64,000 nt of DNA from Winogradskyella sp. PC-19 (GCF_002163855.1 NZ_CP019332.1:2273145-2337144); one strand, 5' to 3'; shown: positions 1 through 8,465, counted from the stretch's first letter. The notes: a model not told the origin generated them from the sequence alone. Made by a program: numbers and translations.

Positions 1-84
1 ATTTCTTCTGAAGATTTGATTAATAGTAAGTATGTTATTCTTAACAAAGGAAAACGTAATACTTATATCATTAAAGTTATTTAA
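1..84 (+). CDS. C-terminal end of an unidentified protein (partial)
   Basis: An open frame enters from the left edge and ends at a TAA at 82-84, giving 27 residues that finish in TYIIKVI. A strong hairpin begins 13 bases after the stop, which fits a real gene end. The basic, beta-strand-like tail resembles the end of an exported protein or sorting domain, but too little is present to name a family. Confidence 0.5.
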   Translation: MSSEDLINSKYVILNKGKRNTYIIKVI

Positions 85-96
85 TTAACAATAAAA

Positions 97-124
97 AAAT
101 GCCCAGAATAGATTCTGGGCATTT
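97..124. terminator. Bidirectional rho-independent terminator
   Basis: Perfect 13-bp stem, AAATGCCCAGAAT against ATTCTGGGCATTT, with a 2-base centre and A/T runs on both sides. It lies between the convergent ends of the partial plus-strand gene and the minus-strand YHS gene and can serve both. Confidence 0.85.
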
Positions 125-178
125 CAACCAATCAATCAACTTTCAACTATTTATTAATTTTTCTTTTTCATAGAAATA

Positions 179-619
179 TTAATTTTTAATAGCTTCCCAA
201 TTTTGGTCGGCTTTTTTCTGTAAACCTTTCACATTATTTTTTTCCCATTTTTTTAAGGTATTTATTCCCCAAGAATTGTAAAATAAATAGAGTTTTCCAT
301 CTCGTATTTCAAAGGTTTCTGCGTCAACACTTACCTTTTTAGAGTCAATAGCCACAGCATATGCGCAATAACCTCCATATTGCGGAATGTATTTTTCTGG
401 TGAGTTTAAAAAAATGTCTAAGTTTTTCTGAGAAACAAACTTATATTTTACATTATCGTGAGTTGCTATAAAACTTTTTTTGCCTTCAATAGCATTGTTC
501 TTAAAATATTCTACCACGTCATAACCTTCGGCAACATAACCTTTTTTTAGATTGTAATCTATAGATTGTGCATTGCTAATAGTAACAATAAAGACAAGAA
601 ATATTGTACTAATTTTCAT
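179..619 (-). CDS. Exported YHS domain-containing protein
   Basis: 146 residues. Residues 1-18 form a signal peptide (hydrophobic run ending SNA-QS). A single YHS domain follows, recognisable from the segment around GYDVVEYF, the phrase KYKFVSQKNLDIFLNSPEKYIPQYGGYCAYAVA (split here: KYKFVSQKNLDIF, then PEKYIPQYGG) and the terminal NSWGINTLKKW. Family knowledge: stand-alone secreted YHS proteins are small and often proposed to bind metal; the single Cys in GGYCAYA is a possible ligand. It is monocistronic, with a terminator 55 bases beyond its stop and LuxE-like gene upstream on the same strand 44 bases away. The role is unknown; the domain call is solid. Confidence 0.8.
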   Translation of the reverse strand: MKISTIFLVFIVTISNAQSIDYNLKKGYVAEGYDVVEYFKNNAIEGKKSFIATHDNVKYKFVSQKNLDIFLNSPEKYIPQYGGYCAYAVAIDSKKVSVDAETFEIRDGKLYLFYNSWGINTLKKWEKNNVKGLQKKADQNWEAIKN

Positions 620-663
620 AATATATAATTTAAGTTTTTTATGTCGAAATAAAATAGACTTAC

Positions 664-1644
664 TTACAAAACCATAAGATTACAACCACGAATATCAGAG
701 TTATCAAACCGACCAATAATCTCAAAAGTATCATCTTCTAAAACTTTTCCTAAATCTTGAGTAGCAATAAATGAGCACGAATTGATATTAGCTAAATCAA
801 CAATATTTATACCTCCGGACTTTTGATATGTATTTACAGTAAGTGCGTCTTCTGTGTCACGAGTAAGGATTTTCATCCAAGGTGGACATTTAAAAATGCC
901 ATGACCTTTTGAGTATGCCTGACTCAAAAGTTCAGTCATGCCATATTCGCTATGTATTTGGTCTACACTAAATCCTCTTTTTAATGTGTTATGCAATTCA
1001 GTTCTAATCATTTCTTTTCGTCGACCTTTCATGCCACCAGTCTCCATGATAATAGTGTGTTGTAGATTAAAATCATATTTTTCAACTAAGTCAAGTAACG
1101 CAAAAGAAACACCGATTAAAATTGTTTTTTTTCCTTTTGATTCAAGCGATTTTAAAGTATCAGCGAGTTCATCTATGTTATTGAGGTAAAAACCACTTTC
1201 AGGATGTTTTGATGATTTTATAATATCATCCGCCATATAAATTAATGACGAACCATCGCGTTCTAAATAAGAAGGTAGTAATGCTAAAATGACATAATCT
1301 TCAATTTTACCATAAAAATATTGAAACCCTTGTCGAAAACTTTCTTCGTATATTTTTAAATCTGTAACATGATGCTGACTTGTTATACTTCCAGTTGTAC
1401 CAGAACTTGTGAACGTTTGTTGAATAGATTTTTTTGAACTTAAAACCTCATGAGTTTTAAAAAACTGTATAGGTAAAAACGGAATGTCTTCAATCGCTGT
1501 GATATCTGCTGGATGTTTATATAATAAATCACAAAACGAGCGATAGACCAGATTATTTTCAAATTGAAATTTAAAGACCTTTAAGGCTAATTCTTTAAAT
1601 TCTTCATCTGATGAGATATTGAAAATTTTATCCGTTTCTATCAT
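664..1644 (-). CDS. LuxE-like acyl-protein synthetase / acyl-adenylate family protein
   Basis: 326 residues. The adenylate-forming signature TFTSSGTTGSITSQHH lies near residues 79-94, and the C-terminal half has EYGMTELLSQAYS, the second conserved motif of the LuxE/PaaK branch. LuxE itself transfers fatty acyl groups through an acyl-adenylate in bacterial luminescence, but no luxCDAB genes are present and this branch is widespread in non-luminous Bacteroidota, so the substrate is probably a carboxylic acid of another pathway. A promoter TTG-N20-TAATTTTG on the minus strand (last base at 1649) ends only 4 bases before the ATG, implying a leaderless or nearly leaderless mRNA. The CDS is full length by the family's usual size. 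Confidence 0.75.
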   Translation of the reverse strand: MIETDKIFNISSDEEFKELALKVFKFQFENNLVYRSFCDLLYKHPADITAIEDIPFLPIQFFKTHEVLSSKKSIQQTFTSSGTTGSITSQHHVTDLKIYEESFRQGFQYFYGKIEDYVILALLPSYLERDGSSLIYMADDIIKSSKHPESGFYLNNIDELADTLKSLESKGKKTILIGVSFALLDLVEKYDFNLQHTIIMETGGMKGRRKEMIRTELHNTLKRGFSVDQIHSEYGMTELLSQAYSKGHGIFKCPPWMKILTRDTEDALTVNTYQKSGGINIVDLANINSCSFIATQDLGKVLEDDTFEIIGRFDNSDIRGCNLMVL

Positions 1645-1648
1645 GATA

Positions 1649-1679
1649 CAAAATTAAGCAAAACAAAAAGCGCTACCAA
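1649..1679 (-). promoter_or_regulatory. Promoter of the LuxE-like gene
   Basis: Read on the minus strand: TTG (1677-1679), 20 bases, then TAATTTTG (1649-1656), an exact match to the Bacteroidota consensus TTG-N17-23-TAnnTTTG. It overlaps the terminator stem of the upstream gene and places the transcript start within a few bases of the ATG. Confidence 0.6.
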
Positions 1680-1694
1680 TCGGTAGCGCTTTTT
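1665..1694 (-). terminator. Rho-independent terminator of the T9SS lamin-tail gene
   Basis: Perfect stem AAAAAGCGCTACC / GGTAGCGCTTTTT with a 4-base loop, 24 bases past the stop codon of the minus-strand gene ending at 1718, followed by T residues in that direction. Confidence 0.85.
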
Positions 1695-1717
1695 TAGAAT
1701 ATTAAATTTTATATAGA

Positions 1718-3622
1718 TTATCTAATCACTAATTTTTTAGTGCTAGTCGCTCCGTCTTGTGTTAATCTTAATAAATAGATACCACTTTTTAAGTTAGAAA
1801 CATTCAATTTGTTATTCGAAATTGTTTCGTTCTTAACTTGCTTACCTAAAATATCAAATACAGAAACTGCAATTGGAGTTGCATTTACAGAAGAAATAGT
1901 TACTTCTCCAGTATTTGTAGGGTTAGGGAAGATTGAAAACTTATCTGTATTAAAATCATTAGTTGATAAGGCAAATGCATTAGCTCCACCTGGAGTTCCT
2001 AAATCACCAGCACCATAAGTATTACCAGCAGGTACAAGACCCCAATTAGCACCATTGTCGTTATCTAGATTGTTAAATCTTGCTAATAACGTATTAGATA
2101 GTTCCATTGCATTACCAGAAGTTGCAGGTGGGAAAGTTCCATCAAAAACAACTTGGTCAATAACCGTACTTGAGCATTCTATAATGATACCATCAGGATT
2201 GCCATTACCTAAAGATACATCTCCTTCATAAGAATATACACCACTAATACCACCGTTGACTGCACTGTCTCCATTAATAGCGAATACAAAGTAACCACCA
2301 GCAGGAACAATTGCAGAAGTTGAAATGGTATGAGTTTCAGTGGCAGTTACGTCATCTTTTATTACCCATCCTATCATATCTATATCACTTGAAGTGTTGT
2401 TATAAACTTCAAAATACTCACCAAATTCATCACCAACTGCAGAAGGGTTTCTCATAACTTCAGAAATAAAAACATCACCTGGATTTGCGCATGTTACAGA
2501 AACGCAAGTTGGACTACTAATATTTTCAAATAAATTACAGCTACTGTTAGCTGAATCACCTGATATGTTAAATGTAAAATCAACATCTTCATCTACCATA
2601 GTTATTAACATAAAGCCACTAGCATCAGTAGTAGGATTTCCATTACTAACATCTAGTGTGCCTACACCGCCAGTATCAACTGTGTAATTAGAAGTTCCAC
2701 CACCTGTAAAATCTATTCTAGTTGTGTAAGTGTCTACTCCAGAAGTTACTGCATCACATGTTATGATTGGTTCCTCTAAAACTAAATCACATGGGAACTC
2801 AACGTTAAAAGATATCATATCAGAATCAAGAAGCATATTACCTGCATCTCTTAATTCAACAGTAACATTGTAACTTGTTCCATCTGTTGTAGCAATTTGA
2901 AAAGGAGTTGCTGTAGGAGCAACACTACTAGGAGAACCCATATTTACAATTACATTTACAAATTCATTACCCGCTAAATTATTCGTTGACCACTCAAGGT
3001 TTACTGGATTAGTTCCAGAAGGTAAATTAGCACCATCTGATGGCGATGTAATAGAAATTGTTGCTGTTGCTGTACCAAATGTTTGCCCTGTATTTACCGA
3101 TCCATTGGTTTCAGCCACATTACTTGCCCAAGTAAAATTTTCATAAGTAGTTCCAGATCCAGTAAGCTGTAATGACTCTCCAACTGCTGTGCCGCCTCCT
3201 TCAGAAACTCCTATATCTGTTGAGGTAAGTCCGTCTGCAGGACCTCCAACGGCTGTTATAACACCTTCGTAACTTAGAAACTGAATTACATTTCCCATAT
3301 CATCAACTAAAGCGATTGCATCAGGTGAACCGTTTTGTAATGCGTTAGAAGCAAAAATAAAGCCTAATGTCCCATATCCATTATCTTGATTAGGTATAGT
3401 TCCTGATAAACTTTCAGTACCATAAGACCCGCTATTACTTCCGTTGTATTTTTCTATTGACCAACCAGTCAAGTCAGTTCCAGCAGGACCAGCTATTTCT
3501 AAGCCTTCATTAACGTCAGAACCACCATTGTCATAATGAAGCTCATTAACAAAAACTGTAGTCTGCCCAAAAGAAGCAGCAGACATTAAAATTGTAAAAA
3601 GTAAAAAGTAAAGTTTTTTCAT
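1718..3622 (-). CDS. Secreted lamin-tail domain protein with T9SS type A sorting domain
   Basis: 634 residues. Signal peptide at 1-19 (ends SFGQ). The first half opens with FVNELHYDNGGSDVNEGLEI, and a second similar block VFISEVMRNPSAVGDEFGEY begins near residue 385: both are the start of lamin-tail (LTD) beta-sandwich domains. Between them are Ser/Thr/Gly-rich Ig-like repeats. The last 75 residues are a T9SS type A sorting domain (FSIFPNPTNTGEVTI ... NLKSGIYLLRL ... KKLVIR). LTD proteins in this group are cell-surface or released and are often tied to nucleases or adhesion; no catalytic domain is visible here. Monocistronic, with its own promoter and terminator. Confidence 0.85.
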   Translation of the reverse strand: MKKLYFLLFTILMSAASFGQTTVFVNELHYDNGGSDVNEGLEIAGPAGTDLTGWSIEKYNGSNSGSYGTESLSGTIPNQDNGYGTLGFIFASNALQNGSPDAIALVDDMGNVIQFLSYEGVITAVGGPADGLTSTDIGVSEGGGTAVGESLQLTGSGTTYENFTWASNVAETNGSVNTGQTFGTATATISITSPSDGANLPSGTNPVNLEWSTNNLAGNEFVNVIVNMGSPSSVAPTATPFQIATTDGTSYNVTVELRDAGNMLLDSDMISFNVEFPCDLVLEEPIITCDAVTSGVDTYTTRIDFTGGGTSNYTVDTGGVGTLDVSNGNPTTDASGFMLITMVDEDVDFTFNISGDSANSSCNLFENISSPTCVSVTCANPGDVFISEVMRNPSAVGDEFGEYFEVYNNTSSDIDMIGWVIKDDVTATETHTISTSAIVPAGGYFVFAINGDSAVNGGISGVYSYEGDVSLGNGNPDGIIIECSSTVIDQVVFDGTFPPATSGNAMELSNTLLARFNNLDNDNGANWGLVPAGNTYGAGDLGTPGGANAFALSTNDFNTDKFSIFPNPTNTGEVTISSVNATPIAVSVFDILGKQVKNETISNNKLNVSNLKSGIYLLRLTQDGATSTKKLVIR

Positions 3623-3650
3623 AATTAATTAATTGTAGTTATAAGTGTTT

Positions 3651-3658
3651 CAAATATA
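3651..3658 (-). promoter_or_regulatory. Promoter -7 element of the T9SS lamin-tail gene
   Basis: Minus-strand TATATTTG, exact TAnnTTTG match, 29 bases upstream of the ATG. No clear TTG -33 element is at the expected distance. Confidence 0.5.
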
Positions 3659-3734
3659 AGAAGAATATTGGCTTTAAGTAAATGATATTAAGCAATTAAG
3701 GTGTGATTTTACATTTATTTAAAATTAACTTTTC

Positions 3735-3768
3735 TTTATCGGATAAAAATGCATTTTTATCCGATAAA
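3735..3768. promoter_or_regulatory. 34-bp perfect palindrome between divergent genes
   Basis: Arms TTTATCGGATAAAAATG (3735-3751) and its exact complement (3752-3768) abut with no spacer. It sits in the 233-bp gap between the divergent T9SS gene and the response regulator gene, so it cannot be a terminator for either. An operator for a dimeric or tetrameric regulator, or a cruciform, is the simplest reading. This is inference; the symmetry itself is directly visible. Confidence 0.6.
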
Positions 3769-3855
3769 TGTTAGGTAATTGTTACTATTCTATAATCTAT
3801 TAATTTATTTAGGAGTTATAATTATATTTACCATAAGATATAATTCTACTTTGTT

Positions 3856-4542
3856 TTGAAAAAAAGAGATATTAAAATTTTATTGGTTGACGACGAAGCC
3901 GATATTTTAGAAATAGTCGGGTACAATCTAACATCAGAAGGTTACCAGATAATCACTGCTACTAATGGTGTTGAGGCAATCGAAAAAGCTAAAAAGCATA
4001 AGCCGCAGTTGATTATACTAGATGTGATGATGCCAGAAATGGATGGTATTGAAGCATGCGAAAAACTTAGAGGGATACCTGACTTAAGTAACGCCATCAT
4101 TACTTTCTTAACAGCTAGAGGCGAGGATTACTCACAAGTAGCAGGTTTTGATGCAGGAGCAGATGATTATATCACTAAGCCTATTAAACCAAAAGTATTG
4201 GTTAGTAAAGTCAAAGCATTACTAAGACGTTTGAAAGAGTCCGATAATCCATCGGATGCAATTATAAAAGTGGGTAACTTAGTCATCAATAGAGAAGAAT
4301 ACAAAATCACAAACAGAGGAGAAGAGATTATTTTACCTCGAAAAGAGTTTGAATTATTATCTTTATTGGCAACCAAACCAGGTAAAGTGTTTAAGCGCGA
4401 AGAAATCCTTGATAAAGTATGGGGAAATGAGGTTGTTGTCGGTGGAAGAACCATTGATGTACATATCAGAAAACTTCGCGAGAAAATCGGAGATAAATCT
4501 TTTAAAACCGTAAAAGGTGTTGGTTACAAGTTTGTTGACTAA
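3856..4542 (+). CDS. OmpR/PhoB-family response regulator
   Basis: 228 residues, TTG start. Receiver domain at 4-120 with acidic pair D12-D13, phospho-acceptor D56 in IILDVMMPEMDG, T87 and K108 in DDYITKPIKP. Winged-helix DNA-binding domain at about 132-228 (EFELLSLLATKPGKVFKREE ... TIDVHIRKLREKIG ... VKGVGYKFVD). The stop codon abuts the ATG of the histidine kinase, so the pair is cotranscribed and translationally coupled. Family knowledge: this is the RprY/PhoB-type pair conserved in Bacteroidota; the stimulus cannot be read from sequence. A near-consensus -7 element (TATATTTA, about 3825-3832) lies upstream. The start is the only one compatible with an intact receiver beta-1 strand. Confidence 0.9.
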   Translation: MKKRDIKILLVDDEADILEIVGYNLTSEGYQIITATNGVEAIEKAKKHKPQLIILDVMMPEMDGIEACEKLRGIPDLSNAIITFLTARGEDYSQVAGFDAGADDYITKPIKPKVLVSKVKALLRRLKESDNPSDAIIKVGNLVINREEYKITNRGEEIILPRKEFELLSLLATKPGKVFKREEILDKVWGNEVVVGGRTIDVHIRKLREKIGDKSFKTVKGVGYKFVD

Positions 4543-5583
4543 ATGCAAAAGGCCTTAAAAAAATCTTACAAGTTTGCACTAAAAACTGCTGCCTTAATCA
4601 CGGTATCTGCAACGGTTTTTATGGCGCTATTTTTATACTTTTTCCATACCTTAGACAAAGAGTTTTTAGTCTTTCCATTTGCTTGCTATGCAATTTGCTT
4701 TATCGTAATCCAGTATAGAGTCGAGCATTTTATTTACCGACGTGTCAAGAAAATTTATGATGATTTGACTTTGTTAGAATCTACAGATTTAAGACAGCAG
4801 CCTATAACTACAGATATGTCTACGCTTACAAAAGAGATTGATAGATATGCCAGAGATAAAAAAATAGAAATAGAAACACTTAAAGTTAGAGAAGAATATC
4901 GAAAAGAGTTTTTAGGAAATGTATCTCACGAGTTAAAGACACCACTATTTACAGTTCAAGGCTATATCGAAACACTTTTGGATGGTGCTATGGATGACGA
5001 AAAAATCCGAAAAAAATACTTGAGTCGTGCCAGTAAAGGTGTTGAGCGATTAACATATATACTAAAAGATTTAGATATGATAACCAAACTCGAAGTTGGT
5101 GATTTAAGTCTAGATTTCGAAGAGTTTGATATTGTAGAATTGGTGCAAAATGTATTTGATTTGTACGAGATGAAAGCTTTAAAAAAGAATATTACACTCA
5201 CATTTGATACAGATTATCCTAATCCTATTTATGTTAATGCAGATAAAGACCGTATTCAGCAAATCCTTAGTAATTTAGTAGTAAACTCTATTAAGTATGG
5301 TTTAGAAAGAGGTACAACCGAAATAAGTATCGAAAATCTTATAAAAAATAAAGTCATTGTTAGAGTTACTGATAATGGTGAGGGCATTTCTAAAGAACAC
5401 ATTGCCCGACTTTTTGAACGTTTTTATCGCGTTGATAAAAGTGGTTCTCGTAAAGAAGGCGGGTCAGGTTTAGGTCTGTCAATAGTAAAACACATTATTG
5501 AAGCACACAATGAAAGAATTTATGTCGAGAGTGAAATTGGTGTTGGTAGTGAGTTTTCTTTTACTTTAGAAAAGGTCAAATAA
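4543..5583 (+). CDS. PhoR/RprX-type sensor histidine kinase
   Basis: 346 residues. Two membrane helices (about 14-36 and 41-58) with almost no periplasmic loop, so it probably senses within or near the membrane. No HAMP domain is clear. The HisKA domain has the phospho-acceptor H129 in GNVSHELKTPLF. The ATPase domain shows the N box (RIQQILSNLVVNSIKYG), G1 box (VTDNGEGI), F box (LFERFYRVDKS) and G2 box (GGSGLGLSIVKHIIEAH). It follows its cognate regulator with zero spacing. Its last 18 bases overlap the 3' end of the convergent glycosyltransferase gene, and no terminator separates the two. Confidence 0.92.
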   Translation: MQKALKKSYKFALKTAALITVSATVFMALFLYFFHTLDKEFLVFPFACYAICFIVIQYRVEHFIYRRVKKIYDDLTLLESTDLRQQPITTDMSTLTKEIDRYARDKKIEIETLKVREEYRKEFLGNVSHELKTPLFTVQGYIETLLDGAMDDEKIRKKYLSRASKGVERLTYILKDLDMITKLEVGDLSLDFEEFDIVELVQNVFDLYEMKALKKNITLTFDTDYPNPIYVNADKDRIQQILSNLVVNSIKYGLERGTTEISIENLIKNKVIVRVTDNGEGISKEHIARLFERFYRVDKSGSRKEGGSGLGLSIVKHIIEAHNERIYVESEIGVGSEFSFTLEKVK

Positions 5584-6657
5584 TTTCTTAAAATTCGTTT
5601 GAGAATTTATTTGACTAAACCCAGAGTAAGCGGTATTCCATTTTAAGTCTGTATACGAAAGAGTTTCTTGTCTGACAGAAGGAACAATGTGGTTTTTAGT
5701 TAGTTGTTCTGATAAATAAATCTGTTCAAATTGCCCAGGTGTAGGTACGAAAATAGCTTTCTTCTGCATTTTTGCTAAATCCATTATTGATGTGTAGCCA
5801 GAACGAGAAACAATCAGTTTACTAGAGTTAATAGTAGCTTCAAGTTCCTTGCTAGTCATGTAATTATAAATCGAAAGATTTTCGACTTGTGTTATTTGCT
5901 GCTTTTTATCAATAATACCTCTTACAAATACGACGTTTTCCTCTTTATCTCTAAGTTCAAGAAGCAGTTTTTTTTCAAGTTGGGTACGTTGAGGTTCTGG
6001 GCCAGATAAGATGACCAAAATATCAATATTTTTCTTATTTTTTTTCTTGTTAAATCGGCTAATCGGCCCAATATATTTTACATTGTTAAGCATACGTTTA
6101 GTATGGCCTAAATCACCACTAAGATTTGGTTTTTCCTCAAAATCTGGCACCCAACATTCGTCAAATCTTTTAACTATATCTTGATGCCATTTACTACTCA
6201 GCCAAGTCGTTTTACCACTAAGAACATTTAATTGATGTGTTATGTAAACTGATGGAATTTTATGATGTCTAATTCCAAAACGGTTATCAGAAATTATACC
6301 ATCAATATTTTCAGTCTCGACCAATTGCTTAACATATTTTTTTTCACTTCTAATAGTTTTAAGAATATGCGGTGAGGCTTTTAAAAATTTTGACCTCAAA
6401 CGATTGCTCTTTTCAGAATAAGAAATATTATAAGAAGGTAATTCGAAAGATTTTAAGTTTGGAAATTCTTTTTTCAGCAATTCTAAAGCATTTCCATCTG
6501 AAGCCAAAACAGGTTCAAAATCATGTTTTATTAGCTCATCAATTATAGGAATACATCGGGTTGCGTGACCTAATCCCCAATGTATCGGTGCTACTAAAAT
6601 GCGTTTCTTTGGTTGAATTGATTTCAGAGTCTCAATATTTTTCAGATTTCCCACCAA
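5566..6657 (-). CDS. Glycosyltransferase of the MurG/UDP-GlcNAc transferase-like fold
   Basis: About 363 residues. The N-terminal Rossmann half begins RILVAPIHWGLGHATRCIPI, typical of GT-B glycosyltransferases that bind a nucleotide sugar in the C-terminal half, where SKLIVSRSGYTSIMDLA and KAIFVPTPGQFEQIYLS are the conserved nucleotide-sugar-binding segments. The acceptor is unknown; members are annotated as MJ1255-like or UDP-GlcNAc:LPS-related. The start is uncertain: the first in-frame codon is TTG at 6657, the next GTG at 6654, and a minus-strand TAnnTTTG-like element (TACCTTTG, 6659-6666) is so close that the mRNA would be leaderless. It overlaps the kinase gene by 18 bases at its 3' end. 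Confidence 0.75.
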   Translation of the reverse strand: MVGNLKNIETLKSIQPKKRILVAPIHWGLGHATRCIPIIDELIKHDFEPVLASDGNALELLKKEFPNLKSFELPSYNISYSEKSNRLRSKFLKASPHILKTIRSEKKYVKQLVETENIDGIISDNRFGIRHHKIPSVYITHQLNVLSGKTTWLSSKWHQDIVKRFDECWVPDFEEKPNLSGDLGHTKRMLNNVKYIGPISRFNKKKNKKNIDILVILSGPEPQRTQLEKKLLLELRDKEENVVFVRGIIDKKQQITQVENLSIYNYMTSKELEATINSSKLIVSRSGYTSIMDLAKMQKKAIFVPTPGQFEQIYLSEQLTKNHIVPSVRQETLSYTDLKWNTAYSGFSQINSQTNFKKLFDLF

Positions 6658-6683
6658 ACAAAGGTAAACCTAAAATCTTTGTT

Positions 6684-6691
6684 TAATTTTG
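6684..6691 (+). promoter_or_regulatory. Promoter -7 element of trmB
   Basis: TAATTTTG, exact TAnnTTTG match, ending 18 bases before the GTG start. It sits in the 52-bp divergent gap with the glycosyltransferase gene. No -33 TTG is evident. Confidence 0.5.
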
Positions 6692-6709
6692 CTAAAAGAT
6701 TAAATAACT

Positions 6710-7384
6710 GTGGGAAGTAAAAATAAATTAAAACGCTTTAAAGAAAACGAAACGTTCGAAAACGTATTTCAACCTTTAAGAGAAGAGCTTACAGAAGGTG
6801 ATTTTAAACCAAAAGGTAATTGGAATGCAGCTGTTTTTAAGAACGATAATCCAATAGTATTAGAGTTAGGTTGTGGTAAAGGTGAATACACTGTTGGCCT
6901 AGCTAAGCGTTATCCTAATAAAAATTTTATAGGTATCGATATCAAAGGTGCGCGTTTTTGGCGAGGTGCAAAAACAGCAATAGAAGAAAATATACCTAAT
7001 GCTAAATTTATAAGAACTCAAATTGAACTTATTGATTATGTGTTTGCCGAAAACGAAGTTGATGAAATCTGGATTACTTTTCCTGACCCACAAATTAAAT
7101 ACCAACGAACTAAACACAGAATGACTAACCTTCAGTTTTTGGAGCGTTATAAAAAGGTGCTTAAGCCAGCAGGTATAATGCACCTAAAAACAGATAGCGA
7201 ATTTATGCATGGTTATACACTAGGTTTACTTCACGGTGCAGGACATGAAGTGCAATATGCAAATCATAATGTATACAAGCAAGAAGGTAGTCCAGCCGAA
7301 GTTACAGAGATACAAACGTATTATGAAAGTCAATATTTAGAGCAAGACAAACCAATTACGTATATTAGATTTCTAATCAACTAG
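6710..7384 (+). CDS. trmB: tRNA (guanine(46)-N7)-methyltransferase
   Basis: 224 residues, GTG start. It makes m7G46 in the tRNA variable loop using SAM. SAM-binding motif I is VLELGCGKGEYTVGLA near residue 50, followed by NFIGIDIKGARFWRGAKTA. The TrmB-specific motif ITFPDPQIKYQRTKHRMT lies near residue 125 and the C-terminal YESQYLEQDKPITYIRF is the conserved family end. First gene of a run with the LysE transporter (3-base gap) and the alkyltransferase-like protein (0-base gap). Length is normal for the family. Confidence 0.95.
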   Translation: MGSKNKLKRFKENETFENVFQPLREELTEGDFKPKGNWNAAVFKNDNPIVLELGCGKGEYTVGLAKRYPNKNFIGIDIKGARFWRGAKTAIEENIPNAKFIRTQIELIDYVFAENEVDEIWITFPDPQIKYQRTKHRMTNLQFLERYKKVLKPAGIMHLKTDSEFMHGYTLGLLHGAGHEVQYANHNVYKQEGSPAEVTEIQTYYESQYLEQDKPITYIRFLIN

Positions 7385-7387
7385 CTT

Positions 7388-8026
7388 TTGAGTATTACTA
7401 TCGTCTTTTTTCTTGGACTTTTTGTGGCGCTTATCGGAGTAATTCCGCCAGGACTTTTAAACATGACAGCTGCAAAAATAAGTCTAAAAGAAGGTGCAGG
7501 TAGAGGCGTAATGTTTTCTACAGGCGTATGTTTAGTTGTGTTTGTTCAAACATATATTGCGGCAATTTTTTCGAGATATTTAAGTAATAGACCAGATGTA
7601 GTAGAGATATTGCAACGTGTGGCCTTTGTGATTTTTGTACTTATAACCGTATATTTTTTAATTTCTGCATCCAAGCAAAAAGATGAAGCTAATCAAATAG
7701 TAGAAGCTGAAATTAAGAGTAAAAAAACGCGTTTCTATTACGGGATGTTTCTTTCTGCACTTAATGTATTCCCAATTCCATATCAAGCATATATGACTAT
7801 TACATTAGCATCTTTTGGTATTATGGATTTCGAAAGATTAAGTATTATAACTTATGTTACAGGAGCTTCAATGGGTACATTTGTAATGCTTTATGTCTAT
7901 ATTTTCTTCTTTGATAAGATAAAAGATAAAGCATTTACTTCGCAAAAGAACATGAACTATATCATAGGTGGTGTTACAGGTTTGGTTGCATTAGTAACAT
8001 TTATTAATATTCTTAGAGAAACATAG
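7388..8026 (+). CDS. LysE family amino-acid exporter
   Basis: 212 residues, TTG start three bases after the trmB stop. About six hydrophobic helices. The N-terminal FLGLFVALIGVIPPGLLNMTAAKISLKEGAGRG (here quoted only as GVIPPGLLNMT and KEGAGRG) is the LysE/RhtB signature, with the substrate-translocation PPG motif in helix 1. The family exports lysine, threonine, homoserine and similar metabolites; the substrate here cannot be fixed. The position inside the trmB operon is a genome arrangement rather than a functional clue. Confidence 0.8.
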   Translation: MSITIVFFLGLFVALIGVIPPGLLNMTAAKISLKEGAGRGVMFSTGVCLVVFVQTYIAAIFSRYLSNRPDVVEILQRVAFVIFVLITVYFLISASKQKDEANQIVEAEIKSKKTRFYYGMFLSALNVFPIPYQAYMTITLASFGIMDFERLSIITYVTGASMGTFVMLYVYIFFFDKIKDKAFTSQKNMNYIIGGVTGLVALVTFINILRET

Positions 8027-8356
8027 ATGAAACCAGAAACACTTGGCTTTTTTGAGCGTGTTTACGAGGTTGCTCGACAAATTCCTTATGGAAGAGTAAC
8101 AAGTTATGGTGCCATAGCAAAATATTTAGGCGCAGCCAGAAGTGCGAGGATTGTAGGTTATGCAATGAATGATTCTCAAGGAAAAGATGTCCCAGCACAT
8201 CGTGTGGTAAACCGAAAAGGTTTACTTGCAGGTAAACATCATTTTGAAGGTACCAACCTTATGCAACAGCTATTAGAAAATGAAGGCATTAAGGTTATAG
8301 ATAATCAAATTCAGAATTTAGAAAGTATTTATTGGGAACCCTCAAAAGAACTTTAG
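8027..8356 (+). CDS. Alkyltransferase-like (ATL) DNA-binding protein, MGMT family
   Basis: 109 residues, the size of stand-alone alkyltransferase-like proteins. The fold is that of the DNA-binding domain of O6-alkylguanine-DNA alkyltransferase: IPYGRVTSYGAIAKYLG, SARIVGYAMND, PAHRVVNRKGLLAG. The decisive feature is PAHRV at 56-60 where a methyltransferase has PCHRV: the alkyl-accepting Cys is Ala57. Family knowledge: such proteins bind O6-alkylguanine without repairing it and hand the lesion to nucleotide excision repair; known examples have Trp or Ala at this position. It starts immediately after the LysE stop, so it is translated from the same mRNA. Confidence 0.88.
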   Translation: MKPETLGFFERVYEVARQIPYGRVTSYGAIAKYLGAARSARIVGYAMNDSQGKDVPAHRVVNRKGLLAGKHHFEGTNLMQQLLENEGIKVIDNQIQNLESIYWEPSKEL

Positions 8357-8432
8357 ATTAGAGTTATTAATTCCGTCTATTTAACTATAATTTTCTTTAA
8401 GCCTAGCACTTCATTCTTCAAGCTTTAATACT

Positions 8433-8440
8433 TATCTTTG
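8433..8440 (+). promoter_or_regulatory. Promoter -7 element of the mrp-nifU operon
   Basis: TATCTTTG, exact TAnnTTTG, 25 bases before the GTG start of mrp in the 109-bp gap after the ATL gene. No TTG at the -33 distance. Confidence 0.55.
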
Positions 8441-8465
8441 CATTTAGAATTAATCTAGATAAAAA

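Noticed and set aside
938-1189. Plus-strand open frame of 83 codons within the LuxE-like gene
   Set aside because: Antisense shadow of a gene with clear family motifs; no promoter or domain of its own.
664-1644. Bacterial luminescence operon suggested by the LuxE-like protein
   Set aside because: No luxA, luxB, luxC or luxD relatives nearby; the family is common in non-luminous Bacteroidota.
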